Origin: Notospermus geniculatus
Taxonomy: Eukaryota; Nemertea; Pilidiophora; Heteronemertea; Lineidae
Direction of reading: 5' to 3'
Assembly (NCBI GenBank): GCA_002633025.1
Contig: NMRB01000688.1
Coordinates: 1-64,000, forward strand
DNA length: 64,000 nt
The position numbers were made by a program, and so were the translations under genes. Positions 48,625 to 61,704 of this stretch are shown piece by piece; the first letter of the stretch is position 1, and each line of letters begins with the position of its first letter. The notes below the pieces were generated by a model. That model ran no database searches, was not told the origin of the DNA, and saw nothing but the letters and a program-made list of their open reading frames with translations.

Positions 48625-49165
48625 GTCCTCTTCCATGCTCTCATCTATCCACCATCACATGTCCTCTTCCATGCTGTCATCTATCCAACATTGCAGGGTC
48701 CATCCTCTTCCATGCTGTCATCTTTCCAACACCACATGGTCCTCCTCCATGCTGTCATCTATCCAACATCACACGGTCCTCTCCCATGCTGTCATCTATC
48801 CAACATCACGTGGTCCATCCTATTCCATGCTGTCATTTATTCAACATCACATGATCCTCTGTCACTTATCCAACATCATGTGCTTCTCTTCCATGCTGTC
48901 ATCTCTCCAACATCACATGGTCCTCTTCCATGCTGTCATCTATCCATCCATGCTGTCATCTATCCAACATCACATGGTTCTCTTCCATGTTGTCATTGAT
49001 CCAACATTATGTGGTCCATCCTCTTAAATGCTGTCATCTATCCAAAATCATGTGGTCCATCCTCTTCCTGCTGTCATCTATTCAACATTACATGGTCCTC
49101 TTCCATACTATTATCACTTATCTAACCTCACATGGCCCTCTCTCACTTTATCCACATCATGTAGT
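48625..49165. repeat. Minisatellite, about 45-bp unit, roughly a dozen copies
   Basis: The unit contains ccatgctgtcatctatccaa and catcacatggtcctctt. Three overlapping ORFs on the plus strand are repeat artefacts. Unit length varies by deletions, one copy being only about 20 bases. Confidence 0.9.
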
Positions 49166-50885
49166 CCTCCCTCATCCTGTTCTGAATGGGGCAATTATTG
49201 TTAAGTCCCATTAAAATCAATGGGGGCACTTATATCGCTGGATTACGCTTCCTGTTTTCCCTTGTCAATTTCAAGTTATACAAAATAGATCTGCAGCCTC
49301 CACATAATTACATTTACCCACATCTTGTTGCTATGGCAATTTCCTAATGAGGTCACACTCGCTAGATATAGATCAGGACAGAACGGTACTGTACGCGGAG
49401 ATCTAGACCTGGCTCACGAACACAGTGGTACATTTTTGATTGGGATTCCATGGGTTTCTTGAGATTTCGAGGAAAGAGATTCGATTTTGAAGCTGGATTC
49501 TACCAAGGGCTCAGCGTTCGTGCTGTCTGAATTGCTTCTGTTGGCAATCCTTGTGGCAGGTAGGTGTTTCTCTTGGTGTCTCTTTTCTTAGACTGCTGTT
49601 ACTTCAGCCATGTGCAGCTGTGGACTGGTGGACAGGCATAATCAGTCCAGCTGGTTGCATTCTTGTTCAACTTGCAATTCAATGAGGAATCTGTGAACTG
49701 CTGCCACTTGGAGATGCTGTGAGCAGCTGTACCTCGTTTTTCAATCATTTTGTCCTTGTTTACTACATCAAGGACATTGTGATGCAACCTTATTGCATTG
49801 CTTGACTCAGTCACTTGCAACGCCACCCTGTCAGGATAGGTCAAGCAGGGACCTCATTGCCAATGCGCTATAAAACAGCTCTGACACCTTCTCTAAATCA
49901 CTGAGCGCTGCCGATTGATGCCTTATGCGAGGGTCCATAGGTTCGAGTCTGGTAGGAAGCTACATGTATGTCTTTCACCTTAGAAACCTGTTATTATTTC
50001 ACGCCCTTCGTTCACCATTATTTTAATTTACTGCGGTTTCCAAATTTGAGTGGTCAGCCAATACATTCACCAGCATCCACGCTGCATGATTCTGAATTAT
50101 GACCCCCTTGATACTTTAGAGAATTAATTGGTTTTAATACATGGATGATATATTTTTCCATTCATGCAATCATGCAATAAATATAATCTGCCTGAAGCCA
50201 GCCAAGTGTTGCAGACTTAATGCACTAACTACTGTACGGTGTCTGTCAGTTTGTTGAGATGATGAACTGCAAAGTGCCACAGCTGACATCACCCATTCAT
50301 AGATGACAGCACTGTCAGGGTAGTAAGACAGTTTAGTTCCCTTGGCGTTGCATTGATACAATATCAATGCAAATTCATGTCTGTACTGGTATCTCATGAC
50401 ATGCGCTCCTAAAGCTGGCAGCACGCCACACAAATCTTGTCTGTGAGATCATTGCTAACATGCTGCTAAAGGTGGCAGCAAGCGTACAAATTCATGTCTG
50501 TGAGAATGGAAATCGTGTCTGTAAGATCATCCTAACACGCTGCGATAAAGGTGGCAGCACGCATACAAATCCATGTCTGTGAGATTGGAAATCGCAGAGA
50601 TGAGGTAGCACGCAGGTTTGAGCTCACAGATACGACATCGGGCTCTCTGCAGACATGATCTCATTGAGATATCTCTTTGTGCACTACTAGCTTTTGGGTA
50701 ATTCCTCTGTCTCCAGCCAATGTAGTGTAGATTTCCTCATAGCTGATACCCAGGTTTCGTGCCTGGTGAGGTAATTTCCTTCAGTTGCTAATTGTGTTTC
50801 CATATCATAAATTACTTTGTCAATCAATGACTATTACAAGTGGCATGTATGGCTACCATTCTCTTGGTGTAAACAGAATCTGCAA
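49166..50885. other. Gene-poor stretch with weak exon-like piece
   Basis: An ATG at 49450 opens a 26-codon frame (MGFLRFRGKRFDFEAGF) that stops before a GTAGGT donor near 49560, so it fits only as untranslated first exon. A tRNA-like fragment (ggttcgagtctgg) is near 49941. A degenerate repeat with ggtggcagca and catgtctgtgag occurs three times at about 50405-50595. Confidence 0.35.
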
Positions 50886-51290
50886 TAAGGCCACGCTTAT
50901 TTTATTTGTTGGATTACGGACCCTCCTACCCTAAAAAATCAGAAAGTGAAAAAAAAATATTTTTCCCGACCTACCACTTTCGGCAGTCTTTTTTTTCCTC
51001 GCCAACCCCAGAAAACACGAAAACAAATTTTTTTCCGCGCCGATCGTAAAATTCTGTTGAAAAATTCTGCAATTCCACATAGTTGCCCCATCCCATTGCT
51101 CCCAGCATGCCTTGTGCAGGAACGTGAACAGCCAAAACGGCTGATGGGGAAGATTTTTACCTTTGAGTGACGGTGAAGCAGGCAGCGAATAACAAGGAAG
51201 ACTTTTTTATTTTTATTTTTTTTTCTCCCTACCGTACTTGCATTCTATGATAAAAATCCGTAATCCAACAAATAAAATAAGCGTGGCCTA
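50886..51290. mobile_element. 405-bp foldback element
   Basis: Ends taaggccacgcttattttat and ttgttggattacgg are inverted against ccgtaatccaacaaataaaa and taagcgtggcctta-like sequence on the right. The interior is A/T-rich with gaaagtg/cacttt. A partial copy sits at 32197-32389. Confidence 0.8.
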
Positions 51291-54200
51291 ACCAGAATTT
51301 CCAAATTGAATTTGTCCCTAGATTGTGACAAACCCACAGAGCTTGCAGTATGACAGCGGCTGTATATGACCAAACTAGCCACTCTACATGGTGACAGAAT
51401 AGAAATTTGAAGACAAGGTGGGGCAAGCTATTGATGGCCAACTCCACCAGGTGATGAAGGGCCAAGGGCGTTTTCTCTCTCCAGTAACATGAATAGGTGT
51501 TCTATCATGAACGTGCAGACATGAAAACATTCAATTAACCCTTGAATAATTACCAAGTCTAATTAACAGATGGTGTTTTGCCTGCTCAATTACCATACAC
51601 ACAAGATGGCACGTCCTGAGACAGGTGTTATTGTTAATTTCTTCTGCTCATTTATCTTGGGAGAGTCCAGCCATCTTGATCGGATAGGTGTGGCTTCAGT
51701 GTTCCTATAGCTGTTTCTGGATCTCATCTTGATAGTCTCTGATACAACCATTTAGTCACAAATTGGTCATTTGACCGTCTGTGATCAGGACATCTCTCAA
51801 GTAATGAGAGCATCTGTTAGTCTCAAAGGTGTTTGTTGGGGAAGTTTTACTGCACGTCCTTGCTTGTCATTGACAGATGACACCTATTCTTGGATCAGTG
51901 TGACCTGTACCTAGTTATTTTTGTCACGCCCTCTGGGGTTTTGTCATTGGTAATCAATCCCATGAAATTCGTCACCAAGATCGTCACTCAATAACTGATG
52001 AAGTGTAGGCCTGTCTTGATCCTCTTATTGATGGCAATAGAGATAGAAAAACTTTCGATCTGTTTATGTTGTCAACAAGACATTGCCATAGTTTCCATAA
52101 GTTTAAATCCAATTTTAAACTAATATTCTGAATGAACTTTCAGCCCACCATCTTTTGAAAGAAGTGTCATCTATTGGGGTTGAGTTTGCCAACCGGCTTT
52201 AGAGTTTCCCATCAGCATCACATCATGTGCATGTTTGCATTTCTTGCAGCATTTCTGAAGCATTTTTGAAGCATCGCTTTGGTCAGATATGGCAAATTTG
52301 AATGATTGACAACTTGTAATGCATTGATCATTTGTCGTAACCATGTTTAAAATTACTGGCAAGCGGGTAAAATAGTCAATGGTTACTTACTTACATATGC
52401 TTTCTGGCTTTGAAATAGAGAAACTTAGTAACTCAATGGTTATGATGTACCGTACTGTACATCAGTGGATACTGTCTTGTCTGTCATGAGTCAAACTGAT
52501 ATATTCCGTCAGTTGAAGGGGGCGTGCGACAGCACGAAAAGACCGACGGGCCCGCGGCAAATTGCTGGAAATGTCTATTGATCTTTTATGCAAAACGGTT
52601 GGTTTATGCAGATGCTTTACTCCACAGACATGAAGGTTATTTGCTGGATTGATCCGTTTTCCTCGGGGAGCAGGTTTTTATGCAGCTTATTGATGGTTTT
52701 GTTCTTAAATCAATATGGAGCTTTTCATCTGTCCGTCATGTTCTAAGAACAAATATTTGAGAAGTACAGTACTTTGATGTTACTTATCAAAGAAACCGAG
52801 TTAAAGTTAAGACAAGAAAAGGCATATCTTTGGAAAAATTGTAGCTTTATTCTGCAGACATTAGTCAAAAGTTAAGACATCTCCACTTTCGTATCTTTTC
52901 TTAGGGAAATGAGGGACGTGAGCAATAGGGCTGAGGAAATGAATCTCTCAAGATGGTCTGAGATAATCACTCGCTAATTCTTCAGCTCTACTGAGGTGAT
53001 ATGTCATATTTCAGGGCTAGTGAGACACTCTAATACTATAAGCACTATAACTGTTTCTGTATGATATAGAGAAAGATTGGCTCACACCTTAGGTCGAACC
53101 TAGGACCCACAACACCTGAAATTGCACGGCACTTCAGTAAAAATCATTCAACATGGAAACAACCATAAAAGAAATTAAGTATGTTGAACGATTACTGTGA
53201 ATTGAATGGGAAGCCTTGTTGAGGCGGAGTATTTTCATGAAAGTGCAGCATTAATTCCATGCATTTTAAAAAACCAATAATTTCAATGTATTTAATGACA
53301 AGTTTTACAGAGAGCTGAATATGAAACATGCCAAACCATCCACTAAAACTGTCGGGATTGACAGACTTGATACTAAAATGCATGTCATCTGTGAATTTTA
53401 TGATTTTATATCAGCCCACTCTGTCAACTTTAATCTATTCCATTTATCCTATATTGCTAGCGGGGAATGAGAGATTAGCACAGACAAAAACAACACCGCC
53501 TCATTCTGAGTAGAAATGCATGTCAATTGAGATTTCCGTGTTCATCCCTCTTCCTACTCGTAATAAGTGCCATTCGCTCCATTGGGCAGAGAATAAGAAT
53601 GTAATTGAGGACATTAATTGATAGATATTATTTCTGTCTCAATGTTTTCATTAGAGGCAAAACATTTCAATTGATATGAGGAAGTTTTCAAAAACAAGAG
53701 GCGGATTTGTGGGTGTAAGCGGCCCACCCACCCACCCATGCTGCAAAAATATGTTTTTACCCTGATTTTGAGTTTTTTCAGAGTGGGCACTACCTCTTCA
53801 TAATGCATTAGTATAGTCCCCCCCCCCCTCCAAAGCCTGGATCCCGGGCCACCCCTGGAAACCATGGTAAATGATTGCAGGATTCCGCACATCTAATTTC
53901 CTAACGATTTTATTACCACTTTATTGTAATTGAATTTCATTTCATCCGAGCTGCAATTTGAAATCAACACTCAATGTTTATTGATACAATTCAATCGATT
54001 TACCATTGGTGACGATGAAAGCTGATGAATGCTTTCTGAAGGAATCAAGAAGGCAACAATACTTAGAATTTTATTCTTCCTGGACTTTGATAATGACACT
54101 TCCTTGAAGGAGAATTATGGTAAACACATAAATCTCATTACTTTCGCTCTAAACAGGAGTTTGAGGTTTAATTTTTAATGAAGAATTGATGGACTGCCTT

Positions 54201-55894
54201 CAATTTGATGTCAGTGTCATAACTTGAAGGAATAATAAGCACTATTGATTTCCCTGGAGACTCATACAAAATTCATCGCTGCTGGTTTCCACAGGTTATG
54301 CTACAGAGCATGGTGTTGTAAATGTTTGCAATGCTTTACAGCATGTTGTCCTCCAATTGGATAGCTTTTTTTACCGACCAGAGTAGGTTTTGGCATTAAA
54401 AGGTAGGTGCCCAAATTTCTGTCCTGTGTTGGGAAGAGTGTGTCCTGATCAATCTGCATGGTTCTGTTTGTTGGCGTAGGCCCTGGGTGTGGAGAATATA
54501 CATGTGTTGTGTTGTACTTGAGAATAATGGCCCCATCAGGTTTGATAGAACAAGATAGATGAAGAGTCCCCATGATTATGACAGGATTTTCTGCTTGGCA
54601 ACAACGGCTGATTGCTTGTATCGTAGCCTTAAATTGTTCTGTCAGTTTATGGACTCAGGATGGTTGCTGATACAAACACAAAGTTCAGGTTGCTGATGCG
54701 TATACTGGTATGAATAGGGAGGTGAGAAACGTCACAGAATTGGCTACACCACTAATAAGCCTTGATGTTATTCAACTCATTCATAACCAGGTTCGCTGAA
54801 GTTCTCTCAGAAGAACATTGAATGAGAATAAAAAATTCATGTTGTGACTCTCAGGCTCCCTCTAAAAGTAGCTTAACGTGGCAGCAAATGACACGAACAA
54901 CAAATGATTTCAGATATGTTTCTGCCACTCCGGTATCAACCATTTCAAACAACATGCAAAAAAGCTTTCGAGGTTGGTCCCTTGACACGACTTTTGTAAG
55001 GAAATGGTGAATAATTCATGTCCTGGCAGCTGAAACTTTGGATAATTGGCTATGTTTTGGGAGATTTGCCTCATGCACATTAACTGTCAGACACTTCTGT
55101 TGGTAGGCTAATGTTTCTAATGCTCATTAAAGCTAGTGCTAGTAATTTCAACCCTGTAGGAATAGAGGTTGATGAAGCACACGGTGGGGTCTACTATATT
55201 ACATGCATTTAGTGGAGATGATAGTCTAAACTTTTGGAGCAGTCCCAAACTGCTGGGTTTTTGTCTGTGTTGTTTATGATGCCCAGAAGCAGCACTCATC
55301 ATCAAGTTGGTAAAGAACTCTTTACCAACTTCCTGATGAGTTGTTCCATTATGGGCTTGATCAATAAGTTCATTTACTTGGATATTACAGAGCTATAAGT
55401 TGTAGCATGCTTTTTCCTTTGCTGATGTGCAAAGCAAACTAAAAGCTTTGTTGAAACCATCTTAGAAATGCAATACTTATTATATTTCCTGACACTGACG
55501 TTCTCCTATTTCATGATAGGACAATCGACAGGCGTCATTTTCAGTTTCAATGGAACGTGATCTTTGTATTAAAGGATAATATTCATGTGTTTAATATGAT
55601 GCTTTGGTATCATTTTCTGGCAACACTGGTGTCAATAAGAACTCAAATAATTGTTAAACTTGAGTGGTGCACTTTTCCAATCTATGTATCTACACAATGA
55701 TCCAAGTTACCAACGTCACCAGTTGAGGTTGGTGTGAAACTGCGAGAAGTCTCTTGTTCTGGCTGACTCCGCCTGTGTTGGCTTCAACAATTCCCATTCC
55801 CTTTCTCAAGTCAAAGATTTCTGTTGGCAATCATCTGATTAGAAACTGATCATCGATTAGAAACCTCATTTTAGATTCAGCTTTGCAAATATTG
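51291..55894. other. 4.6 kb without recognised gene
   Basis: Contains a decayed element with G/C runs at about 53695-53855 (ggcggatttgtgggtg ... ctggatcccgggcc), related in its ends to the hAT-like element at 13969. A GC-rich, CpG-dense patch at about 52505-52560 stands out from its surroundings. No exon was recognised. Confidence 0.35.
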
Positions 55895-55950
55895 NNNNNN
55901 NNNNNNNNNNNNNNNNNNNNNNNNNNNNNNNNNNNNNNNNNNNNNNNNNN
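55895..55950. other. Assembly gap (56 N) followed by poly-C
   Basis: A run of N followed directly by 16 C (55951-55966). The gap length is probably nominal, and the C run may be a sequencing artefact at the gap edge. Confidence 0.95.
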
Positions 55951-55966
55951 CCCCCCCCCCCCCCCC

Positions 55967-57262
55967 AGTCTAATACATATTGTATGACATGAATTTCATG
56001 GGTTGGATTGTGACAAATGAACAATTATTTTCGCATCTTCATCTTCACTGACATAGGGTGAATACAAATTCTTCTTCCACATTTGATGTCTTCTGACCTT
56101 GGGAAGAATTAGTATTTTAGCTACTGGCTCTTGATGATCAACCAGGATTTTTCGGAAAGTAACCTTTAGTTGTTTACTGAATGGTCAGGAATCCACACAG
56201 CACAGCTTGACCAATTACTCGGGACTGAAAAAATACGGAAGAATTCCCCCACTTAGCATCTCCCTTGCTTGCATTCGGGGAATTTACCTAGCTGTTTACT
56301 GATGCATTTATAGATGATTCTGTTGGTGTTTCTACTGTACGAATTGTGTACATAAACACACTCCTCTTTGGTCTTCTTTCAATGATGTATGTTCCAACCA
56401 CAGAAGTACAATCAATTTGTGAACGACACTGTATAGTCTGTACAATTTCACTGTTTCCTGTTGATATAAGTCAATATTCCAGACCCACGCAAACTATCTT
56501 GTAACAGGAAGAGATGAGCTAGTTGTATGCTGCTTGGTCGCAAGGAGAAAGATTCATGAACCAAATCTCAGCGATCAGTTGTGGTTGATGAAAGTACCAG
56601 TACCAATTGCTTGTTTTGAGGTTCTCTGCACAGCTGCTCGCCGGGCGGGTAGGTATGAAAATGAAAAAAAAAGAAAACGGAAGTATTTCAAGTTTCTGTA
56701 TCCACTATACAGTGATCAAAGAGACTTTGTGTAGTGACAAAGTAGGTAGGCTATTCTAGTTCTCTTGGATGCAGTGGTCCACAGCAACCACCTGATGAAT
56801 ACCTTCTCTGAGAACCTTCTCTATCTCTTTGTCATCATTGACAACAGGACAATTCTGAATATCGAATCCTAAAAAGCCTCTTGAAGGTCTCCTCAACATT
56901 TTCTCAACTCTCAGATGCTCTGAACCACTGAACACACTGTGTAATTTTGCTTGTTGGGTACCAAGCATGAGTTGAGGACATCATCTCTTTCAAAGCGTTA
57001 TCATGGCAAACTATTTGGAAACATATGGCTGCAAATGCTGTTGAATTCTGCTGATCTTTTGGTTGAAATCATCTCACGCGGTTGAATTTTATTGATTCAA
57101 CTTGAATTCATTTCAACCTGTTTGTTGGAAATATCGTCTGCCTGTTTCATGGTAAGATTACACCTGACGAGGATTTCACCTGAAGAAAACATTGCTTGGT
57201 GTGAAAAGGAGTCATGTTGCTTTTAGAACCTGCATAATGAAGAGTGTTGAGCTGTGTAACCA
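55967..57262. other. Gene-free stretch
   Basis: No exon was recognised. An ORF at 56534-56734 lacks an ATG start and a matching-phase donor. Confidence 0.3.
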
Positions 57263-57514
57263 ATGGTAGCCAAGTTGAAGAAGTGGTACCACCGCAATGA
57301 CCTTGACCCATATAAAAGTCATACAGAGGCCAGTCTTTCAGTATCTTCAGATTCAAAAGTTGAATTCGTGTTCTTACAAAAATTCAACAGTAAATACCAG
57401 TTCTTTTATCAGGAATATATCGTAAATAATTCACCTAGTTGTGTTCCTACAGCGTCCATAGTCTGCAATGTTAGCAGGAAGTATGTTGCTGACCCTCGAT
57501 CCAGCTGCTCTCAG
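57263..57514 (+). CDS. Weak candidate exon, 84 codons, phase 0
   Basis: ATG at 57263 opens a frame (MVAKLKKWYHRNDLDPYK ...) to a GTAAAT donor at 57515. Unlike the five other candidates it ends in phase 0, so it cannot splice into the same shared exon in frame. It could belong to another transcript or be chance. Kept as low-confidence. Confidence 0.25.
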
Positions 57515-59425
57515 GTAAATTCCACTTTTCTCTCGTCATTTTCCTTTTCCACAAAAGCATGGCTGTAGAACCATTTCATCGACTGTTGAAACCAACATAT
57601 GAATTCNTAATGGTGGGTCGAGGAGGACCCTTCCAAGATACCTTTTCTGTGTCAGATGATAACTAACACAGGGAGGCTGAGGAGTTTCTAATGTCTTACC
57701 AACTGTAATTTACATCCATGTTATGAGACTTGTGATTGGTTCGAGGCACATCGATTTCCTCCAATTGATTGGATGGCCGACAGTGCCAGTTAATAGCCTG
57801 CCTCTTTCAGGAAACATTCTTCGGAAGTGTTATTGATGATGTTAGCTGTAAACAAGAGCTCTGAATGAAAGGAATTGATTTTTGTGCCAACAGTGTTGGG
57901 TACAGAAGTGCCCCTCATCCACGAACACAGGCACGAGTGTTTCACTTAGAGTGTTTCACTTATTTGTTTGTTGGCCGTGAAAAAGGTCTGTTGTGAAGTT
58001 GAGTCTTGAAGTGATTGTTGTTGAGTCATAAGTATAGCAAAGAATACTTTGCTTTTTCCTTTTTGCACCGGGATAGGCCTAGTAGATGCCGTGAGGCGAA
58101 TGGAGCTCTTCCACGAGAGGCACCCTGTACTCCTGTCATGTCCGTTGATTGCTCAGAAATTGCCACCCTGTTGTCAACAGAGAATTTCCTCTGCAATAGG
58201 AGCATCAAAGCAGTTTCTAACCTTATATCCCGGAGATGTCAACATGCGTCATTGAACCAATTGATTGACAATGCAGTATCCTGTGATCCTCTTGTTCTGA
58301 ACTCAGTTGATTAGTTACTGTTGATGAGATGAGCTGCTTTGCCTTTGTGATGCTGTGATGGCCTTGTCGGGATCTCAGAAGCCATTGTTGTAGAACAGAA
58401 CATGATATTCTTGTAATGAACCTAAACCATCAAGGTTGAGAACACTCCTTACATTCAGAGCCATGGGTGTTCATGGGTGAGGAACTTGAACTTGCCAATA
58501 GCTAGTCTACAAGATTTGTCAACAGCTTGCCTAGATCAATAATCTGATGCAGTTTGATCACAAATAACATGATAATGTGGAACTAACTATTAGCGCTTTC
58601 CCGGTGTCTCAAAACACTTAACATTGTAACTCCAGTCTCCAAAACCCTTTCTGGGGAACTCAAGGAGCAAGCTCATTCAGAATATCACTTGATCCTTTCA
58701 GACTAGTTGAGAATACAAAGTGGCGATTCGGCCAGGAATCAAACCTGTGACCTCTTGGTCTCAAGTCTGACACTGTCCCAACCACCGCGCCAGCTCTGCA
58801 CTCCCTCAATAAGACTATTGCCTGCAGCGGAACGGGCTGAGGGTCAAATGTTTCCCTTTCAAGACCAGGAACCTGAAGCCAGTGTAGCAGTGGCCACAGT
58901 CTCTAACTCATAAACCAAGACTTGATTTGAAGGAAATTTCTTCTGACGTGGCAAATCATACAGTAAAAGCCCACTGGCTTCTCCGATACGGAAATCAATA
59001 TAACGCTGTAGCTTCTGAGTGATACAGAGGCAGTGTCGCTGTCGGATACGGCACTGTCCTTACACACCACAAATTGCTTTCGTACCCTAGGATATGATAT
59101 GTGGTAGTTAGGTGGAATCGTCCGCGATAGATGTATAGCACGGGATTGCAACCGTGCTGAACGCTCGGGAAGTATTGGTATTTCTTGTTGTGGCATCAGC
59201 GAGGTGGGTGAACACGGTGTGTCTTGGTGGATATTCCATGTGATGGTTCTATTCACTGAGGTTTGTATACCTTCTTTCTCGCTCTTTTTATTTTCATGTT
59301 GGTAAGTGGATCTTGCTGTTGGTGGACAGTACCTGTTCATGATGGCTCACTCGGGTTTGGGGGTTTCTCAAACATGGTAAATGTATGGGTGTGATGGTGG
59401 TGGTAAAGCATTGGACTTGTGTCTA
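57515..59425. other. Gene-poor stretch with tRNA-like SINE
   Basis: A minus-strand tRNA-like SINE head is at about 58723-58798 (A box tggcgcggtgg, B box ggtttgattcc). A single N sits at 57607. A 145-codon antisense frame at 58903-59340 has no recognised domain. Confidence 0.35.
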
Positions 59426-59654
59426 AAGCTAGGAATCCACTGCTGATTTTCGGCGTTGCGACTTGCTTTGCAACCTGCTACCTGCGATTGAATACGATCG
59501 CAAGGAACTGATACCAGTCGCCGACTACTTGCCGACTGAAATTGACCACATCTTCACCATTGGTGGAAATCACGTCTAGCGAGTCCACTACGGCGTTCGA
59601 GTGTCCAGTTGCAAAGCAAATTCAGGTTGAAAATCAATGGTGGATTCCTAGCTT
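59426..59654. mobile_element. MITE-like element inserted into a SINE
   Basis: Ends aagctaggaatccac and gtggattcctagctt are inverted, with gattttc/gaaaatc inside; the length is 229 bases. Sequence on the left (tggtaaagcattggacttgtg) and on the right (ggccatgggtttgatacc) together look like one tRNA-derived SINE head, so this element appears to have split it. Confidence 0.7.
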
Positions 59655-61552
59655 AAAGAGGCCATGGGTTTGATACCTATTGTGTTGCAACTTGGGTCTC
59701 TCAACTGATTTGAAAGGATCAATTGGGGGGGGGGGCGCTGAATGGACTGCTTCTTCACTTCACAAGAAGCTGTTTCAGACAGTATGGAGAGTTCTGCTGG
59801 AGAGGAAGGCTATCCACAATCGGTTTATGATATGATTCTTTACAGTGCTGTGTCAAATTTTATTGATACTCATCCGATATTTCCTACTGGACTAGGTCCT
59901 ATCTTGTCTGATATACCTATTGGACTTGTAATAGGCTTTTTGGAATCATGAATAGTTCTATCATCATGCAATGGGTGGCAGCACATATTTTAATTGAGGA
60001 GATCAATCAATATTTGTGCGGCAGCCTCAGGGTAGATACACTAAAGGAATAGAGATATATATCAAACTTGTCAATGGATATTGATAACCTATTTATAGCA
60101 TGGTGACAGTGCTTCGGTTCAAAATAGCAAACTGCTATCGGCTTTCAAAATAGCAAAGTGGCGTCGTCTTTCAAAATAGCAAACTAGCATCAGCTTTCAG
60201 TCTTTACTTTATTGCAGAGCAGATAACATATTATAGACATGTTACTTTAGAGGTCCAATCCATTCATACATTTTGCTCTGCCGTACTGGTAACTTTCACA
60301 TTTTTTAGATTTTAATTTGTAAGCTGGTTTGTTCGTTTGCACTTTTTACTAAACATTTTCCTGAAAAATTTCTGAAAATAAGGCTGTGAACTCATGAAGA
60401 TTGAGGCATTGTCTGGTGACCTGGACCTCCCTGGGCCAACCGCATCGAAACCAGATAGTGAGACGCGGAGATAGTGCTATCAGCGTACTAACGACAACCC
60501 GCTAAAACCAAGGACCCTATCACCGCACAGAACGCGCCGTTAAAGAGAGTTGACAATAGGCTATCTACAGATAGGAAATACGAAGTGCCGGGTGCGAGGT
60601 TGGCTTATAATCAACCGAAAGCCAGGAAATCTATTTATAACCGAGTGGCGATACCGCGTGCTTTCTTTGTTCACAATGCATGTTTCTGACGAAATGAATG
60701 TGGGTTCGAGAAACTGAACAATGTGATTGGCATTGGCATTGGCGTTTCGGGGACTGCGAAAATTCGCATCGTCACGAATTACGAGTCATGAAACGATTTC
60801 AGGACGTTGATGACGTCATGACGCGGTATTTCGTCTCAATCCATGATGATCCGACTTTCGGCCTTGTGAACGATGTGACAACATCTCTTTAACACGACGT
60901 CATTACCTTACAGAGATATTTCAAGCATTTATTCCAGCGCTAAAGTGTGACAGGTATATCCAGTTGTCACCTGTGTGCTCATGCCAGAAAAGCCACAAAA
61001 CATATTTCTGGTAAATGAAAATTATGCAATTCGTAATTCGTAAACTACCTAACATTACGAAGATTTTCGGCCATCCTCGTCATATAAGACGCAACGAATT
61101 TGCACGTGGTCACGAAAGAGACGCAACGTCATACATCAAAGTGATGACGTCATGGTCGAAGCATATTCGTATTTCATAATTCGGAGACGTTGCGGAATCT
61201 CCCTATTAGCAGCGTCCCTTACGCAAAACTGCCGTTCTCAGTCAATTCATTTCCAAGCTTGAAGGTTTGTGTATGACGTCGTCAGCACTGGTTCTAGAAT
61301 ATCAAGCAACTGGGTGAATACTGCTTTAGGAAACCGATGACATGCAAAAAATTATCAAAACATTCATGATCTAGGACATCTTCGAANAGATGTTGGTGTA
61401 TTCTCCGGTGAGGTTTATTTGATCAACAGAACTTTTTGATGATGACCATCTAAATGACCTCTGACCAGACTTCCCGCTCGTTTCAAGAGACTTCTCATGT
61501 ATCGGAAGGGACATAGACACGAGACACACATAGACACAAGATTTTCTTTAAA
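59655..61552. other. Gene-poor stretch, partly CpG-rich
   Basis: Contains a G run at 59726-59735, a 27-base triple repeat with ttcaaaatagcaaa at 60118-60200, and from about 60420 to 61300 a CpG-rich region with several CRE-type sites (see separate entry). A 69-codon ORF at 59742-59951 is unrecognised. Confidence 0.4.
60811..61281. promoter_or_regulatory. Cluster of CRE-type sites (TGACGTCA) upstream of exon D
   Basis: Palindromic TGACGTCA occurs at 60811-60818 and 61145-61152, with near matches CGACGTCA at about 60895-60902 and TGACGTCG at 61274-61281. Four sites in 470 bases within a CpG-rich block, 270-740 bases before the ATG of candidate exon D, look like a cAMP/CREB-type promoter. The binding is inferred from sequence only. 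Confidence 0.5.
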
Positions 61553-61704
61553 ATGGGGGACCTTAATATACAGAAAACGAGACGGATTTCAGCCTCAGAA
61601 ACGAACTTGGTGATAAAGCCGAAGTCGAAATCAGGCAGACCGCATCATCTAGGTCTGCGCCTGTCTTCAAGTTTCAACAGTCCAAAGTTATTCAAATTTC
61701 TGAG
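61553..61704 (+). CDS. Candidate alternative first exon D (50 codons + 2 nt)
   Basis: ATG at 61553 opens a frame reading MGDLNIQKTRRISASETNLV and ending SSSFNSPKLFKFL-R at a GTAATG donor (61705). RRISAS is a good basophilic (PKA-type) phosphorylation motif. It leaves AG of an arginine codon, the same phase as A, B, C and E. It is preceded by the CpG-rich CRE cluster. No protein family recognised. Confidence 0.55.

Noticed and set aside
48471-49214. Three long overlapping plus-strand ORFs (HAVIYPTSHG-type repeats)
   Set aside because: All arise from the 45-bp minisatellite, whose length is a multiple of three, with no start context or splice support.
49450-49560. Another alternative first exon (MGFLRFRGKRFDFEAGF)
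   Set aside because: The ATG frame meets a TGA before the donor, so it does not share the phase-2 coding pattern of candidates A-E.
58903-59340. 145-codon minus-strand ORF
   Set aside because: No recognisable domain, no convincing splice partners, and composition like local non-coding DNA. Could be chance; not called.
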